DNA of 45,160 bases from a virus: IMG/VR virus record IMGVR_UViG_3300018476_000017, positions 1 through 45,160 of that record; one strand, 5' to 3'. Made by a program: the position numbers and the translations under genes. Each line of letters begins with the position of its first letter. Position 1 is the stretch's first letter. Under the pieces are notes generated by a model. It made no database searches, was not told the origin of the DNA, and saw only the letters and a list, made by a program, of their open reading frames with translations. Shown here in pieces: positions 1 through 8,426 of the stretch.

Positions 1-609
1 ACCGGGCACGCCCTGGATGCCCTGCGGCCCTGCCGGTCCGTCGTCGCCGGGCGGGCCTTCCACACCGGGAACGCCCTGAATGCCCTGCGGTCCTTGCGCG
101 CCGGGTGTTCCAGCTGCGCCGGTTGCGCCAGTCGCACCGGGCGGGCCGGTGGCACCTGCTGCTCCTGCGGTGCCGGTGTCGCCCTTTGGCCCTGGGGTGC
201 CGGGCACACCCTGAACGCCTTGCGTACCGGGCGGGCCGGTCGCGCCTGCCGGTCCTTGGGTGCCGGTCGCTCCCGTGGGGCCAGGGTCGCCTTTGACGCC
301 TTGCGGACCCTGCGCGCCGGGTGTGCCAGGCGTGCCAGGTGTGCCAGCAGGTCCGGTGCCGCCGGTGGCCCCGGTCGGGCCGGGGTTGCCTTGCGGTCCT
401 TGCGGTCCAGCCGGGCCGGTGTCGCCTTCCGGGCCTTGCGGCCCCTCCGGTCCTTGCGGGCCGATCTGCCCGGTGGTCATCTCGATGACCACCACGTCGG
501 GCACGGTCACGTCGACGTCGATGACCTCCAGGGCTACTTCCAGCACGTCGATGGCGGCAATCTCGATGCCGACGCCGCTGACGTCTACGTCGATGGTGGT
601 GTCGCTCAT
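1..609 (-). CDS. Collagen-like tail fibre/minor tail protein (partial, runs off the left edge)
   Basis: The frame opens at ATG 609 and has no stop before base 1, so only about 203 N-terminal residues are visible. Residues 1-45 are rich in Val, Ile and Asp (start [12 protein letters not shown]). From about residue 48 the protein becomes Gly-X-Y repeats such as [13 protein letters not shown], typical of a collagen-like triple-helical stalk in phage fibres. The start overlaps the upstream stop as ATGA, implying translational coupling. Position after the head genes suggests a virion fibre; the receptor-binding tip would lie outside the window. The stalk assignment is strong, the exact virion role is inferred. 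Confidence 0.85.
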   Translation of the reverse strand, partial: MSDTTIDVDVSGVGIEIAAIDVLEVALEVIDVDVTVPDVVVIEMTTGQIGPQGPEGPQGPEGDTGPAGPQGPQGNPGPTGATGGTGPAGTPGTPGTPGAQGPQGVKGDPGPTGATGTQGPAGATGPPGTQGVQGVPGTPGPKGDTGTAGAAGATGPPGATGATGAAGTPGAQGPQGIQGVPGVEGPPGDDGPAGPQGIQGVPG

Positions 610-965
610 GGCACCAGTTCTGGGACAGGCTCCGTCACGTCGAGGGTGATCGTCACTGGGCCGCGCAGCACGGTCAGTACCACGTCGCCGGGCATGGTGA
701 TCTGCAAGTCCCACACGGCACTGCGGGTCTTGCACCAGTCGTCCCACTCGCTGGCGGGCAACGTCATGTTGATGAACTGCGGCTGCTCGACTTCGCAGAT
801 CATCGTCGCCAGCAGCGTGCCGCCGGGCTTGTCGCGAATCTCAGCGGCGGCTGTCGCTCCGGTCAGGTCGGCGGGCACGGTGCGCGACTCGTCTTGCCAG
901 AGGATCAGTCTCCACTGGTAGGTATCGCCTCGGTACAGGTCGAGCGCCAACTCGCCGGGGCGCAT
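606..965 (-). CDS. Conserved phage structural protein, BppU-N-like fold (putative)
   Basis: 119 residues, starting [16 protein letters not shown]. The order [34 protein letters not shown] and [13 protein letters not shown] resembles short beta-sandwich proteins found before collagen-like fibres in actinophages, similar to the N-terminal domain of baseplate upper protein. It is coupled by ATGA to the fibre gene after it and begins 3 bases after the small Cys protein before it. A fibre adaptor or fibre-anchoring role is an inference from this position. The fold assignment is from memory of the family pattern. Confidence 0.6.
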   Translation of the reverse strand: MRPGELALDLYRGDTYQWRLILWQDESRTVPADLTGATAAAEIRDKPGGTLLATMICEVEQPQFINMTLPASEWDDWCKTRSAVWDLQITMPGDVVLTVLRGPVTITLDVTEPVPELVP

Positions 966-968
966 GGC

Positions 969-1106
969 TCAACTCTTGACGATGACGTAGTGCCCACCCT
1001 GCGAACGCACGATGGCCATTGCTGCCGACAGCGAGTCGACCGTTTGCTGGCTGCCCTCACGGGTGGTCACCAGGTACTTGCGGGTCTTGCCGCAGCCACA
1101 GGCCAT
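969..1106 (-). CDS. Small Cys-motif protein in the late operon
   Basis: A 45-residue protein, MACGCGKTRKYLVTTREG at the N-terminus and ending HYVIVKS. It has a CxC pair (C3, C5) followed by a short alpha/beta-like segment. Short CGCGK-type proteins occur between head and tail genes in actinophages, without a known function. The start ATG 1106 overlaps the stop of the MuF gene as ATGA, and the next gene starts 3 bases after its stop. The coupling on both sides is the main evidence that it is real. Confidence 0.7.
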   Translation of the reverse strand: MACGCGKTRKYLVTTREGSQQTVDSLSAAMAIVRSQGGHYVIVKS

Positions 1107-3520
1107 CAGACACCGACCTTCTCACGCAGGCGGGCAACGCGCTGCTCACGGATCGAAGCGGTGAGCGCTGCGGCACGTTCCGCCCGTTGGCGGGCCGCCA
1201 CTCGGCGCTCTTGCTCGTCCACCACACTGACGGCGATCACGCCGTAGTCGATGGCGTTGGGGTCGGCGGTGACGATGGCCGCCGCGGTCAGAGCCAGCAA
1301 CATCTCCGGGTCGGCGGCAGACGCTGCCAACTCCAGCCGCGGGATCGGGAACCCGGGAACATTGACGATCAGCGCGCCGACCAGTTCAAGCGTGCCGCCA
1401 ATGCGACGCCAGTCGCCAGAGGGGGCTCCGGCGCGTAGTGCATGGGCTTGCTCTTGGCTGATGCCGGGACGCTCGATGCCGTGGACCCAGATGCCGAACT
1501 CGTCCTCACCGGCGGCAACGTCGGCAACCACGGTGCCGGTGTCGTCGTAGTGGCGCACGGTCTCGGTGGGGCTGGCGTCGGCGGTGGCGTGGCCGGTGCC
1601 CGCAGTGATGTGACCCACCGGCACCGGGCCACCGGCGGTCATCACTTCGCCGGTGCGGAAGTACGCATAGTCATGCGCTGACTTGGGAGCGGTGACGCAG
1701 TTCTTCTCACCGAAGCCGACGTGGCAGGTGTCCCAGGTGGCCAGGTGGCCGCTGACTTCGTTGAAGTCGCCAGCGGCGCGCACCATCAGTGGTGTCGGCC
1801 CCTGCAACTGCGGGTCAAGGAACAGTTCGATCGGTGGCTCCATGTCATCCTCCATACAATCACATTGAGCGAAGGCCGCAGCGACCTCACGCAGTTGTTC
1901 GGTGTCGATGTCCAACGGCAAGCCGTCGAAGTAACCGGGGTCCGCCGCGGCGGCAACTCCCCCACGCCGACCGCGGCGGCCACCTTCTTGGCCAGGCCAC
2001 AGGTTGATGGCCACCTTGTGCAAGTTGGCGCACGTGCCGTCGAGGTACGCCGGATTCTTGATGTACTTGCGAAGTTGCTTGCGGCAGCGGTCGAAGTCGC
2101 CGGGCACGCCCCAGCGAATCTTGGCTGCGCCCTTGCCGCGCGTCCAGTAGGTGCGCAGCCGTTGGGTGTCACGGGGATGGGTCACCCAGCCGGGACCGTC
2201 GTGGGTGCCGGGTGCGGCGACCAAGTCGTCGGCGTCGGCCTTCAAGCTGTCGGGCACCTCGTCACCGAGCTTGGCGTACAGGCCGCGCAGCCGACTGCGA
2301 GCCTTGGCTTTCTGTTCGGCGGGGGCATTCACGCCGCCACGCGCTCCGGCCAGGGCAGCCGCAGCGGCGTGAACCCCTGCCCTGCTCACTGCTCCCGAGG
2401 GGGTGAGCACGGGGACCTTGTAGGTGCTCTTGGATTGCGGGTCGCCACCGGGCATGGTGATCAGGCAGGCCCGCCGCCACTGCTCGATGGTGTAGTCGCT
2501 CGATGAGAAATTGCTCCACGGTTCTTCGCTGACGGCCAGCAGGGTGTCGTCTTCCAGGGCGGCGGCCATCTCGGTGGGCGGCGGCGGGTCGCCGCTGCGG
2601 TCGATCTTCTCGCCTGCCCACCACAGCTGCACGCCGTCGACGCTGACCGAGTCGGGGGTCACGTCGGGGTGGGGCACGCCGTAGCCGAGCGTGACATGCG
2701 GGGTGAAGTGCGGATGGTCGCCCGCCGGGCGGGCCACTTCGGAGAGGCTGTCGTGCAGGGTGGCGAAGTTGGGATGCTCCAACAGGTAGGTCGTGGCTTG
2801 CGGGTCGTCGTCGCCCATGAACGCCTTGCCGGTGATCTTGGCGTCGAACGGCTCGACGGCGGTGTTGTTCAGCCAGGCGACCAGTGCCTCGCGCAGCTGC
2901 GGCGGCGCTTCGTCGGCGTGGCCGTAGTAGCCCAAGGTGACATGCAGTTGGTCCGGCGGGTCACCACCGGGCACAGCAACGCTGGCAGGGTCTGCCAGTG
3001 TCGCCACCGCTACGGCTCCCCGAGGCGGATCGGAGGCGGCAGTGACGACACCGGCCCCCACAGTCAATCCACAGCGGCAGTTGATCCACACCGCAGGCGG
3101 GCCGACCGGCTGCCCCGGATATTGCAGGGCAACGCCCCCGACCATGAAGGGCTTTCCGGCGGCGACCGTGACGCCCTCCATTGGCTCGTGTGTGTCTCGC
3201 ACACGATCATCGAGGCGGGTGTTCCAGGTGAACGTCGACCCCGGCGGGGCAGCGGCGATCACCGCGGCATTGGCGGCGGCGGTCTCCAGCCAGCCGACCA
3301 CCAAGTCGATGTCGCTGTTGGCGCGGGTTGCTTCGATGGCCGCGCTGAGCATCATCGTGTAGTCGCGCACGTCGTCCACGGTCAGTGTGTCGGCGCTGTC
3401 GTCGTCCACAATGCGGTCGTATTCGGCGGCGAACAGTTCTTCGGCAATGCGTTCCAACTCGGCGCTGCGTTCACTGGGCAGCAGGGCAAGGGCGGCTTCG
3501 ACGTCGGAGCGGGTGCTCAT
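1106..3520 (-). CDS. MuF-like minor head protein fused to a 2H phosphoesterase and a protease-like C-terminal region
   Basis: 804 residues from ATG 3520, which overlaps the portal stop as ATGA. Residues 1-155 match the phage Mu F family: RLDDRVRDTHEPMEG, a YPG turn and the terminal NCRC (147-150). Residues about 185-305 hold two HxT motifs, HVTLGYYG (H193) and HVTLGY (H275), the signature of 2H phosphoesterases (LigT / 2'-5' RNA ligase superfamily). About 340-500 contains a Ser/Lys-rich region and the actinophage block KGAAKIRWGVPGDFDRC. About 540-800 includes HLATWDTCHVGFGEK and GHITAGTGHATAD, found in actinophage capsid maturation protease-like proteins. Expected to sit in the head near the portal. 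The enzymatic domain in a virion protein is unusual. Confidence 0.85.
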   Translation of the reverse strand: MSTRSDVEAALALLPSERSAELERIAEELFAAEYDRIVDDDSADTLTVDDVRDYTMMLSAAIEATRANSDIDLVVGWLETAAANAAVIAAAPPGSTFTWNTRLDDRVRDTHEPMEGVTVAAGKPFMVGGVALQYPGQPVGPPAVWINCRCGLTVGAGVVTAASDPPRGAVAVATLADPASVAVPGGDPPDQLHVTLGYYGHADEAPPQLREALVAWLNNTAVEPFDAKITGKAFMGDDDPQATTYLLEHPNFATLHDSLSEVARPAGDHPHFTPHVTLGYGVPHPDVTPDSVSVDGVQLWWAGEKIDRSGDPPPPTEMAAALEDDTLLAVSEEPWSNFSSSDYTIEQWRRACLITMPGGDPQSKSTYKVPVLTPSGAVSRAGVHAAAAALAGARGGVNAPAEQKAKARSRLRGLYAKLGDEVPDSLKADADDLVAAPGTHDGPGWVTHPRDTQRLRTYWTRGKGAAKIRWGVPGDFDRCRKQLRKYIKNPAYLDGTCANLHKVAINLWPGQEGGRRGRRGGVAAAADPGYFDGLPLDIDTEQLREVAAAFAQCDCMEDDMEPPIELFLDPQLQGPTPLMVRAAGDFNEVSGHLATWDTCHVGFGEKNCVTAPKSAHDYAYFRTGEVMTAGGPVPVGHITAGTGHATADASPTETVRHYDDTGTVVADVAAGEDEFGIWVHGIERPGISQEQAHALRAGAPSGDWRRIGGTLELVGALIVNVPGFPIPRLELAASAADPEMLLALTAAAIVTADPNAIDYGVIAVSVVDEQERRVAARQRAERAAALTASIREQRVARLREKVGV

Positions 3521-5307
3521 GGGACAGCCTCCAGGGCGCGCGGCATGGTTGCTGCCAGCAATGCAGAAAGCACCGTTGCCGAATGCGGGCGTTGCGATTC
3601 CAACAGGCCACGGACGTAGAAGTCGAGTGTCTCGATCACCGACTCGACACTGCCGGTGTAGCTGGCCAGCACCGCAGGCGCGCAGGCCCAGGCTCCCGCC
3701 AACAGGCTGGACGTGTCGCCGTTGAGGGTGCGATACACGTCGACGGTGGCCATCGACTTGGCGTCGTACTTGGGGTGGGCGTTCATCAGCTTGTTGCCTG
3801 CACGCTCCAGCGCCCGGTACACCAGCACGTCGCACGCTGCGGCCAAGCCGACCTGTTCGGACTTGGCGTGGTGGCTCGGCTCGTTCTGGTCGGGCGGGTT
3901 GCGCCGCTCCAGCGCCGGGGTCACGTCGGTGCGTAGGTGGTCGGGCGGCAGCTGCGCAGGCTGGACGCTGATCGTGCCCAGGTCGGTGCCCAGCAACTTC
4001 AGCGCCGCTTCGGTCATCTCCGGTGTGGTCGAGCCGACAGCGATCTTGCGCAGCAGCCACATCTTCTGTTCGGCGGTGAGCGGTGCGTCTTCCGGTTGGA
4101 AGCCGGTCTCGCGGCGCAGGGCCACGCCGCTGAGCTCGTTGCGGTCGTACAACTCGATGGCCTCTTGGCTGCGGTTGGGGCGCAGGCGGATGCCGCTGGT
4201 GTCAGCGATCACGAAGTAGTCGCCCACTTCGTCGTCGGGCACCAAGCCCTTCAGCGACGGTTGCAGGTATTGCTCGGTCAGGGCGTAGGCCAGGGTTGCC
4301 AGCTTCGGTTCCAGATGGGCCTTGACTGCCGACTCCTCAGAGAGCCATGCGTTCCAGTGGTTGGCGTCGGCCACGCCCAGCAGCACTTCCGGGGGGACGT
4401 CCATGCCCAGGGCAAGCCGCTTGATGGCGGCATCGCGCATGACGACGACCTTGTCGTCCAACTCGCTCCAGAACTTGAGATGCTCTTGCTTGCCCAGCGC
4501 TTCGGTGGGGACCATCGCCACAATCGGGACCAGCGCGCTGGGGTCGGCACGGTCGCCAATCGGGGTCATCATCGACTCACCGAGAATGGCCATGAACCTG
4601 CTGGCCGGGCTGGCGTTGGGGTCCATGCCTTCGGGCACGGGGAAGTCGATGTCGCTGGACATGAACAAGATGCCAGCACCCGCCAAGCGGCTGGCGATCT
4701 GCGCCGACACGTGCATGTCGTAGCCGGTGATCTGCGCCAGCGTCGACAGGTTGGGGCGCACCGGGCTGTCGGGGCGGGTCGGGTCTTGCGGGTTGGGCAT
4801 CCACACCCTGATCACCAGGTCTTGCGGGGTCAGCGTGATCGGCCCGGCCTCGGTGCCGAAGTCGGCCTGCAACACCCCGCCGGGCAGCTGGGTGACCTTG
4901 TTGTAGGCCAGCGTTTCCCAGGCGTCACCCTTGGCCCGGTTGACGATGTATTCGTCACCGGCGATGGTGGTGTGCACGCCGAACAGTTGCAGCATCTGGC
5001 TCTGCCCTTGCGGCCCGCCGTACAGGGCGTCCATGGCTTCGGTGGCGGGGCTGTCGCCACCACTGATCGGCACCAGCAGTCGCCCTTCACGCTTGGCGGC
5101 AACCAGCGTGGCGCGGCTCAACACGTTGCCGATCCACGTTGCTACATAGCGAAGCTCACCAACGTTCTCCCAGAATCGCCACGCTTCGCCTTGCCAGTTC
5201 TCCGGTCGTCCCGCCATGTTGCGGCTGCTGTTCGGCAGCCTGACGGCGGAGGCCACGAAGCCCGCCGGAGCGACGGGCGCGGGCTGCGGTTGACGTACCT
5301 TGGCCAT
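3517..5307 (-). CDS. Portal protein
   Basis: 596 residues, a normal length for an actinophage portal, placed between the terminase and the MuF gene as usual. It has the family's alpha/beta core: WQGEAWRFWENVGELRYVATWIGN near the N-terminus (read here in parts), a central SSDIDFPVPEG segment, and the conserved LGMDVPPEVLLGVADANHWNAW stretch around the stem and wing. The dodecameric portal ring is the DNA entry and exit channel and binds the terminase. It begins 15 bases after the DUF1360-like gene and is ATGA-coupled to the MuF gene. Confidence 0.9.
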   Translation of the reverse strand: MAKVRQPQPAPVAPAGFVASAVRLPNSSRNMAGRPENWQGEAWRFWENVGELRYVATWIGNVLSRATLVAAKREGRLLVPISGGDSPATEAMDALYGGPQGQSQMLQLFGVHTTIAGDEYIVNRAKGDAWETLAYNKVTQLPGGVLQADFGTEAGPITLTPQDLVIRVWMPNPQDPTRPDSPVRPNLSTLAQITGYDMHVSAQIASRLAGAGILFMSSDIDFPVPEGMDPNASPASRFMAILGESMMTPIGDRADPSALVPIVAMVPTEALGKQEHLKFWSELDDKVVVMRDAAIKRLALGMDVPPEVLLGVADANHWNAWLSEESAVKAHLEPKLATLAYALTEQYLQPSLKGLVPDDEVGDYFVIADTSGIRLRPNRSQEAIELYDRNELSGVALRRETGFQPEDAPLTAEQKMWLLRKIAVGSTTPEMTEAALKLLGTDLGTISVQPAQLPPDHLRTDVTPALERRNPPDQNEPSHHAKSEQVGLAAACDVLVYRALERAGNKLMNAHPKYDAKSMATVDVYRTLNGDTSSLLAGAWACAPAVLASYTGSVESVIETLDFYVRGLLESQRPHSATVLSALLAATMPRALEAVP

Positions 5308-5322
5308 CGGCGGCTGAGACTA

Positions 5323-5670
5323 CTACTCACGCTGGTCCTCTGGTACGTCCCGCAGGCACAGGTAGCTGGCGATCCATGCTGTCGCTGCCCATACGTTGCC
5401 CAACCACCACGACCAGTGCAGGCCGCTGGCCCACGCCCAGGCGATGTTGACGATGGCCACATACGGTGCCGCGCACCACGGGCAGTCGAGCACGTCGAGC
5501 CATGATGGAGGCAACAGCTTGGCGATCTGCCTGCGCACCCACAGCACCGGGGGGAAGTCGTCATCGACAATCAGCCGGACGATCCGTGCGGTCGCCAGCA
5601 CGCCAACAACGAACGCGGCCACCATCACGAACGGCTGATCGAACGTGATGTTGGTGGTTTCGCCTATCAC
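5323..5670 (-). CDS. DUF1360-like membrane protein
   Basis: 115 residues. Residues about 14-35 (FVMVAAFVVGVLATARIVRL) form one hydrophobic segment. A cytoplasmic stretch contains DCPWCAAPYVA, the Cys-Pro-Trp-Cys pattern of DUF1360. Two further Trp-rich hydrophobic segments follow. Start ATG 5670 overlaps the preceding stop as ATGA. Such proteins occur between terminase and portal in several actinophages; their role is not known. Membrane location is predicted from hydrophobicity. Confidence 0.75.
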   Translation of the reverse strand: MIGETTNITFDQPFVMVAAFVVGVLATARIVRLIVDDDFPPVLWVRRQIAKLLPPSWLDVLDCPWCAAPYVAIVNIAWAWASGLHWSWWLGNVWAATAWIASYLCLRDVPEDQRE

Positions 5671-5930
5671 GGTTCGGCCATCTCGTCTTCGGGGTGCGCG
5701 CCACGCTCTTTGGCCTTCTCGGCAAAGCGGATGATCGAGGCGTCACTGCGCTCGGACTTGTCGAGCACGAAGGCACACTCGACCGTGTCCACACCGACGT
5801 GTTGGCCATCGGTGCGGACCACACACCACCACTGCTCGGTGGGGTCTTTCCACAGCACGATGCGGTCGATGGCTTCGTCCACTGCTGCATAGATGTGTGC
5901 CTCTGATTCGTCTGCTGCTAACAGCCTCAT
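5667..5930 (-). CDS. Hypothetical protein between terminase and portal
   Basis: 87 residues, MRLLAADESEAHIYAAVDEA at the start, acidic, with WWCVVRTDGQHVGVD in the centre and a charged helical C-terminus. No family is recognised. It has a strong ribosome binding site identical to the early-gene motif (AACGAAAGGAACC, on this strand at 5947-5935), which overlaps the terminase stop codon. That motif is otherwise an early-gene feature, so this gene may be translated at a high level or have been recruited from the early region. Confidence 0.75.
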   Translation of the reverse strand: MRLLAADESEAHIYAAVDEAIDRIVLWKDPTEQWWCVVRTDGQHVGVDTVECAFVLDKSERSDASIIRFAEKAKERGAHPEDEMAEP

Positions 5931-5934
5931 GGCG

Positions 5935-5947
5935 GGTTCCTTTCGTT
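5935..5947 (-). promoter_or_regulatory. AACGAAAGGAACC ribosome binding element on the minus strand
   Basis: The 13-base motif that precedes most plus-strand early genes occurs here on the minus strand, 4 bases before ATG 5930. GAAAGGA is complementary to the UCCUUUC 3' end of actinobacterial 16S rRNA. It is the only clear copy in the late operon and has no hairpins beside it. Confidence 0.75.
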
Positions 5948-7340
5948 ACGGCGTGTAGCCCCTGATGGTTGGATGGAGATGGCGCTGCGGGCGGTCGTGC
6001 CGCCGCAAGGCGGATGGTGATGCAATGTCGGTGGTGCGGGCGCGACCGGCCAACTCGGTCATGCCGTGCACCAAGGCGTCGACACGGTCCGGACTGTCGC
6101 GGTCTTCATACGGCTGCCATGTGGTCATCTGTTCTTCCAGTGTTTCCAAGATGCCGACATGCGACACCAAGCCCTGTTCGTACAGGCCGACGATCGGCTC
6201 GGCGCGCAGTGCCTTGCCGCGACGACTGTTGACCCGGATGATCCGCTTGTTGATGCCGCTGCTGCGCAGGTTCTGTTCGACAAGGTCGCCACCGTAGTTG
6301 TCCTCGCAGACCACAGCGTCGGCTTCGTATTCGTCCCAGGCGGCGTCGACAGCGCGCGCCCAGCCCTGCGGCGAGTGCCTGCCGCTGCGGTCGGCCAACG
6401 GGTAGTAGCGCCCGTCGTGGCCGCGGGCGACGACGATGATGCCGGTCTCGTCTGAGTGCTTGTTGGCCGTGCCTGCCGGGTCGACGCTGACCACCACGCG
6501 CTTGAGTTCCGGGGCGATCTGCACACGGTGCGGCTCGATCATGTCGAAGGTCCACAGTGCGCCTTCGACGTCGGCCAGCAACTCGCCGTAGACCTCTTGG
6601 CGTCCTTGTCTCGTGCCTTCGTACTTCTTGATGATCACCTCGGCAAAGCTCGGTGCGAGGTTGTCGATGTTGTCGTAGGTGCTGGCCGTACTGATGCGTG
6701 TCCGCGGGTCAGCGATGAGCTCTTTCATCCACAGCCGCGGCTTGGGCGTGGTGGTAACAACGATGCGCGGCTTGCGGCCGATGCGCAGCCCGAACATCAT
6801 GTTGTCCCAGGCTTCTTGGACGAGCGGCCAGTGGGCGGGTTCGTCGCACCAGGCAAAGCCATGCTCGGGGCCACGCAGGCGGTCCGGCTCCTCCGCACTG
6901 AACGTCGTCCCGATGCACCCGTTGGGCCACGTCAACCGGCGCTTGGACGGCTCAAACGTGGGACGCCAACCGGGGCGGGCGATGGTCAGCAGGCCGCTCT
7001 CACCTTCCAGCAACGTGTCGCGCACGTCGGCCCCTGTTGCCGCGATCAGGGCGATGCGGCTGACGTGTTCGGCCATGCGGTGGGTGTATTCGGATCCGGC
7101 GCGGGTCTTGCCTGCGCCACGGCCCGACTTCATCAGCCACACCAGCCAGTCGTCGTCGGTCGGCGGGCGCTGACTGCCGCGGGCGTGGTTCCATTCCCAT
7201 ACGTCGTGGGGCTTGCCGTCGCACGCCGGGCGCGGGCAGTAGAACGGTCGCCAGTCGTCGTTGCGCGACTTCTGCAGGCGCTCCAGTGCGGCTTGCTGGG
7301 CGGCGGGTGTCCACTCTTTGTAGATGTCGAGCTCGCTCAT
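5946..7340 (-). CDS. Terminase large subunit
   Basis: 464 residues from ATG 7340 (MSELDIYKEW), which overlaps the preceding stop as ATGA. The frame stays open upstream, but that part overlaps the DpdA-like gene and looks non-coding. The ATPase domain has Walker A SGRGAGKT (72-79), Walker B WCDEP (D166/E167) and the coupling motif TTTPKP. The C-terminal RNase H-like nuclease shows VVVSVDPAG, VVCEDNYGGD and SPDRVDALVHGM, supplying the acidic metal ligands. It packages DNA into proheads through the portal two genes downstream. Confidence 0.95.
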   Translation of the reverse strand: MSELDIYKEWTPAAQQAALERLQKSRNDDWRPFYCPRPACDGKPHDVWEWNHARGSQRPPTDDDWLVWLMKSGRGAGKTRAGSEYTHRMAEHVSRIALIAATGADVRDTLLEGESGLLTIARPGWRPTFEPSKRRLTWPNGCIGTTFSAEEPDRLRGPEHGFAWCDEPAHWPLVQEAWDNMMFGLRIGRKPRIVVTTTPKPRLWMKELIADPRTRISTASTYDNIDNLAPSFAEVIIKKYEGTRQGRQEVYGELLADVEGALWTFDMIEPHRVQIAPELKRVVVSVDPAGTANKHSDETGIIVVARGHDGRYYPLADRSGRHSPQGWARAVDAAWDEYEADAVVCEDNYGGDLVEQNLRSSGINKRIIRVNSRRGKALRAEPIVGLYEQGLVSHVGILETLEEQMTTWQPYEDRDSPDRVDALVHGMTELAGRARTTDIASPSALRRHDRPQRHLHPTIRGYTP

Positions 7341-8116
7341 CACCACAGTCCCATCTGCACGGCACGGTCGGGCGTGCTGGCGACCACCTTGGCACGCCAG
7401 TCGAGGGCGAAGTGCAAGCACGACGTGCAACTCTTGGAGTTGCTGACCGGGCACGGCACGGTGCGCCGTCCCCATGTCGACCAGGCCATTGAGTCGGCAC
7501 TGGTCAGGCACCAGCCATAGCGGCGCAAGCCCAACAGCTTGACCCCGAACCCGTGCAGGCGCAACCCGTCGCCGTGCAGGGCGGCGATCAGTTCGGCTAT
7601 CGGGCGGGTCGCCTGGCGGCGGCACACGCTGCCCAAGCCGACCACCGGCTCGGCAAACAGGTCGACACCGGCGCGGCTGTAGGCGTCGATGTGACTGCGG
7701 TAGTCGGCAAGGGTTTGGCCTTGCAGCACGGGGATCACCGCGGCGTCGAGGGCGCGCAGCGTCAGATAGTTGTCGACCGTGTACGCCTGCGCCTGGCCGA
7801 CCGTCGAGGCAACCTCGCTGCGGGCCAGCACCCACGGCTCGCACATATGGTCTTGCGGGGCGCACCACCCCAACATGCCGACCTCGTCGCGGTAGCGGCG
7901 GATGGCCGCCGCGTATTCGACGGGCGTGGTGAGGAAGCGCCCGAAGTTGGCGACCTCGGTGAACGCCCCGGAGTCGAGGCACCACCGCGCCGTGGCCCGC
8001 GGCAAGTGATACGGATGCTCGCGGGCCAACCGCCGATGGCTGACGAACAGCGGCACGGCGACCTTTCCCAGCCAACGGGTCATGTTGGTGCCCAGGTAGA
8101 ACTCATCGGCCAGCAT
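7340..8116 (-). CDS. DpdA-like (TGT-fold) 7-deazaguanine DNA base-exchange enzyme
   Basis: 258 residues from ATG 8116 (MLADEFYLGTN); a longer start at 8182 is possible but would overlap the upstream gene by 80 bases. Features of the tRNA-guanine transglycosylase fold: CLDSGAFTE (like the DSGGFQ motif), VIPVLQGQTLADY, GVDLFAEPVVGLGSVCRR, LHGFGVKLLGL, TSADSMAWS with the candidate nucleophile Asp, and a C-terminal CPVSNSKSCTSC with a following His as a zinc site. Phage DpdA proteins replace guanine in DNA with preQ0 derivatives, which protects against restriction. It sits directly before the terminase, as in some mycobacteriophages. No preQ0 synthesis genes are in this window, so host preQ0 may be used. 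Confidence 0.8.
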   Translation of the reverse strand: MLADEFYLGTNMTRWLGKVAVPLFVSHRRLAREHPYHLPRATARWCLDSGAFTEVANFGRFLTTPVEYAAAIRRYRDEVGMLGWCAPQDHMCEPWVLARSEVASTVGQAQAYTVDNYLTLRALDAAVIPVLQGQTLADYRSHIDAYSRAGVDLFAEPVVGLGSVCRRQATRPIAELIAALHGDGLRLHGFGVKLLGLRRYGWCLTSADSMAWSTWGRRTVPCPVSNSKSCTSCLHFALDWRAKVVASTPDRAVQMGLW

Positions 8117-8426
8117 CGGCCCAGGCTCCCAGGTCGCGAGCGAGGCTGGGAATGTCGGGCGGGTCGAGGCCGTAGTCGGCAATCAGGCAGCGGGCCAGGC
8201 AGGTGCGCAGGTACGCGTTGACGCTCAGCCCTTTGTCTTGGGCGGCAGCACGAACCAGCTTGAAGTCTTCGCCTTTCAGCTGCAACCGGGCGATGCCGAC
8301 CTTGGGCACGTAGGCCAGCTGGCCGAGCGTCTTGCCGAGGGCGCGGTAGCGCCACATGCGGTTCAGGGTTTCGTCGTCGGCGTCGAGTGCGGCGTCGATG
8401 TCGGCATCAGTCTCCAGGTCCGACAT
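8103..8426 (-). CDS. Ribbon-helix-helix-like small DNA-binding protein
   Basis: 107 residues. After an acidic N-terminus (DADIDAALDADDETL), GIARLQLKGEDFKLVRAAAQ followed by GLSVNAYLRTCLARCL fits the beta strand plus two helices of RHH (Arc/MetJ) proteins. It overlaps the small terminase candidate by 20 bases and the DpdA-like gene by 14. It is one of several RHH-like genes upstream of the terminase; operator binding is inferred. Confidence 0.65.
   Translation of the reverse strand: MSDLETDADIDAALDADDETLNRMWRYRALGKTLGQLAYVPKVGIARLQLKGEDFKLVRAAAQDKGLSVNAYLRTCLARCLIADYGLDPPDIPSLARDLGAWADAGR

Noticed and set aside
94-921. Plus-strand open frames of 119-275 codons
   Set aside because: They are antisense shadows of the collagen-like repeat and the gene before it; residue composition is Arg/Ala/Gly-rich and no SD is present.
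3521-4060. Upstream extension of the MuF frame to 4060
   Set aside because: It overlaps the portal gene in another frame and reads as Arg-rich nonsense; ATG 3520 has the usual ATGA coupling.
7341-8075. Upstream extension of the terminase frame to 8075
   Set aside because: It lies over the DpdA-like gene and lacks terminase motifs; ATG 7340 is ATGA-coupled and gives a normal length.
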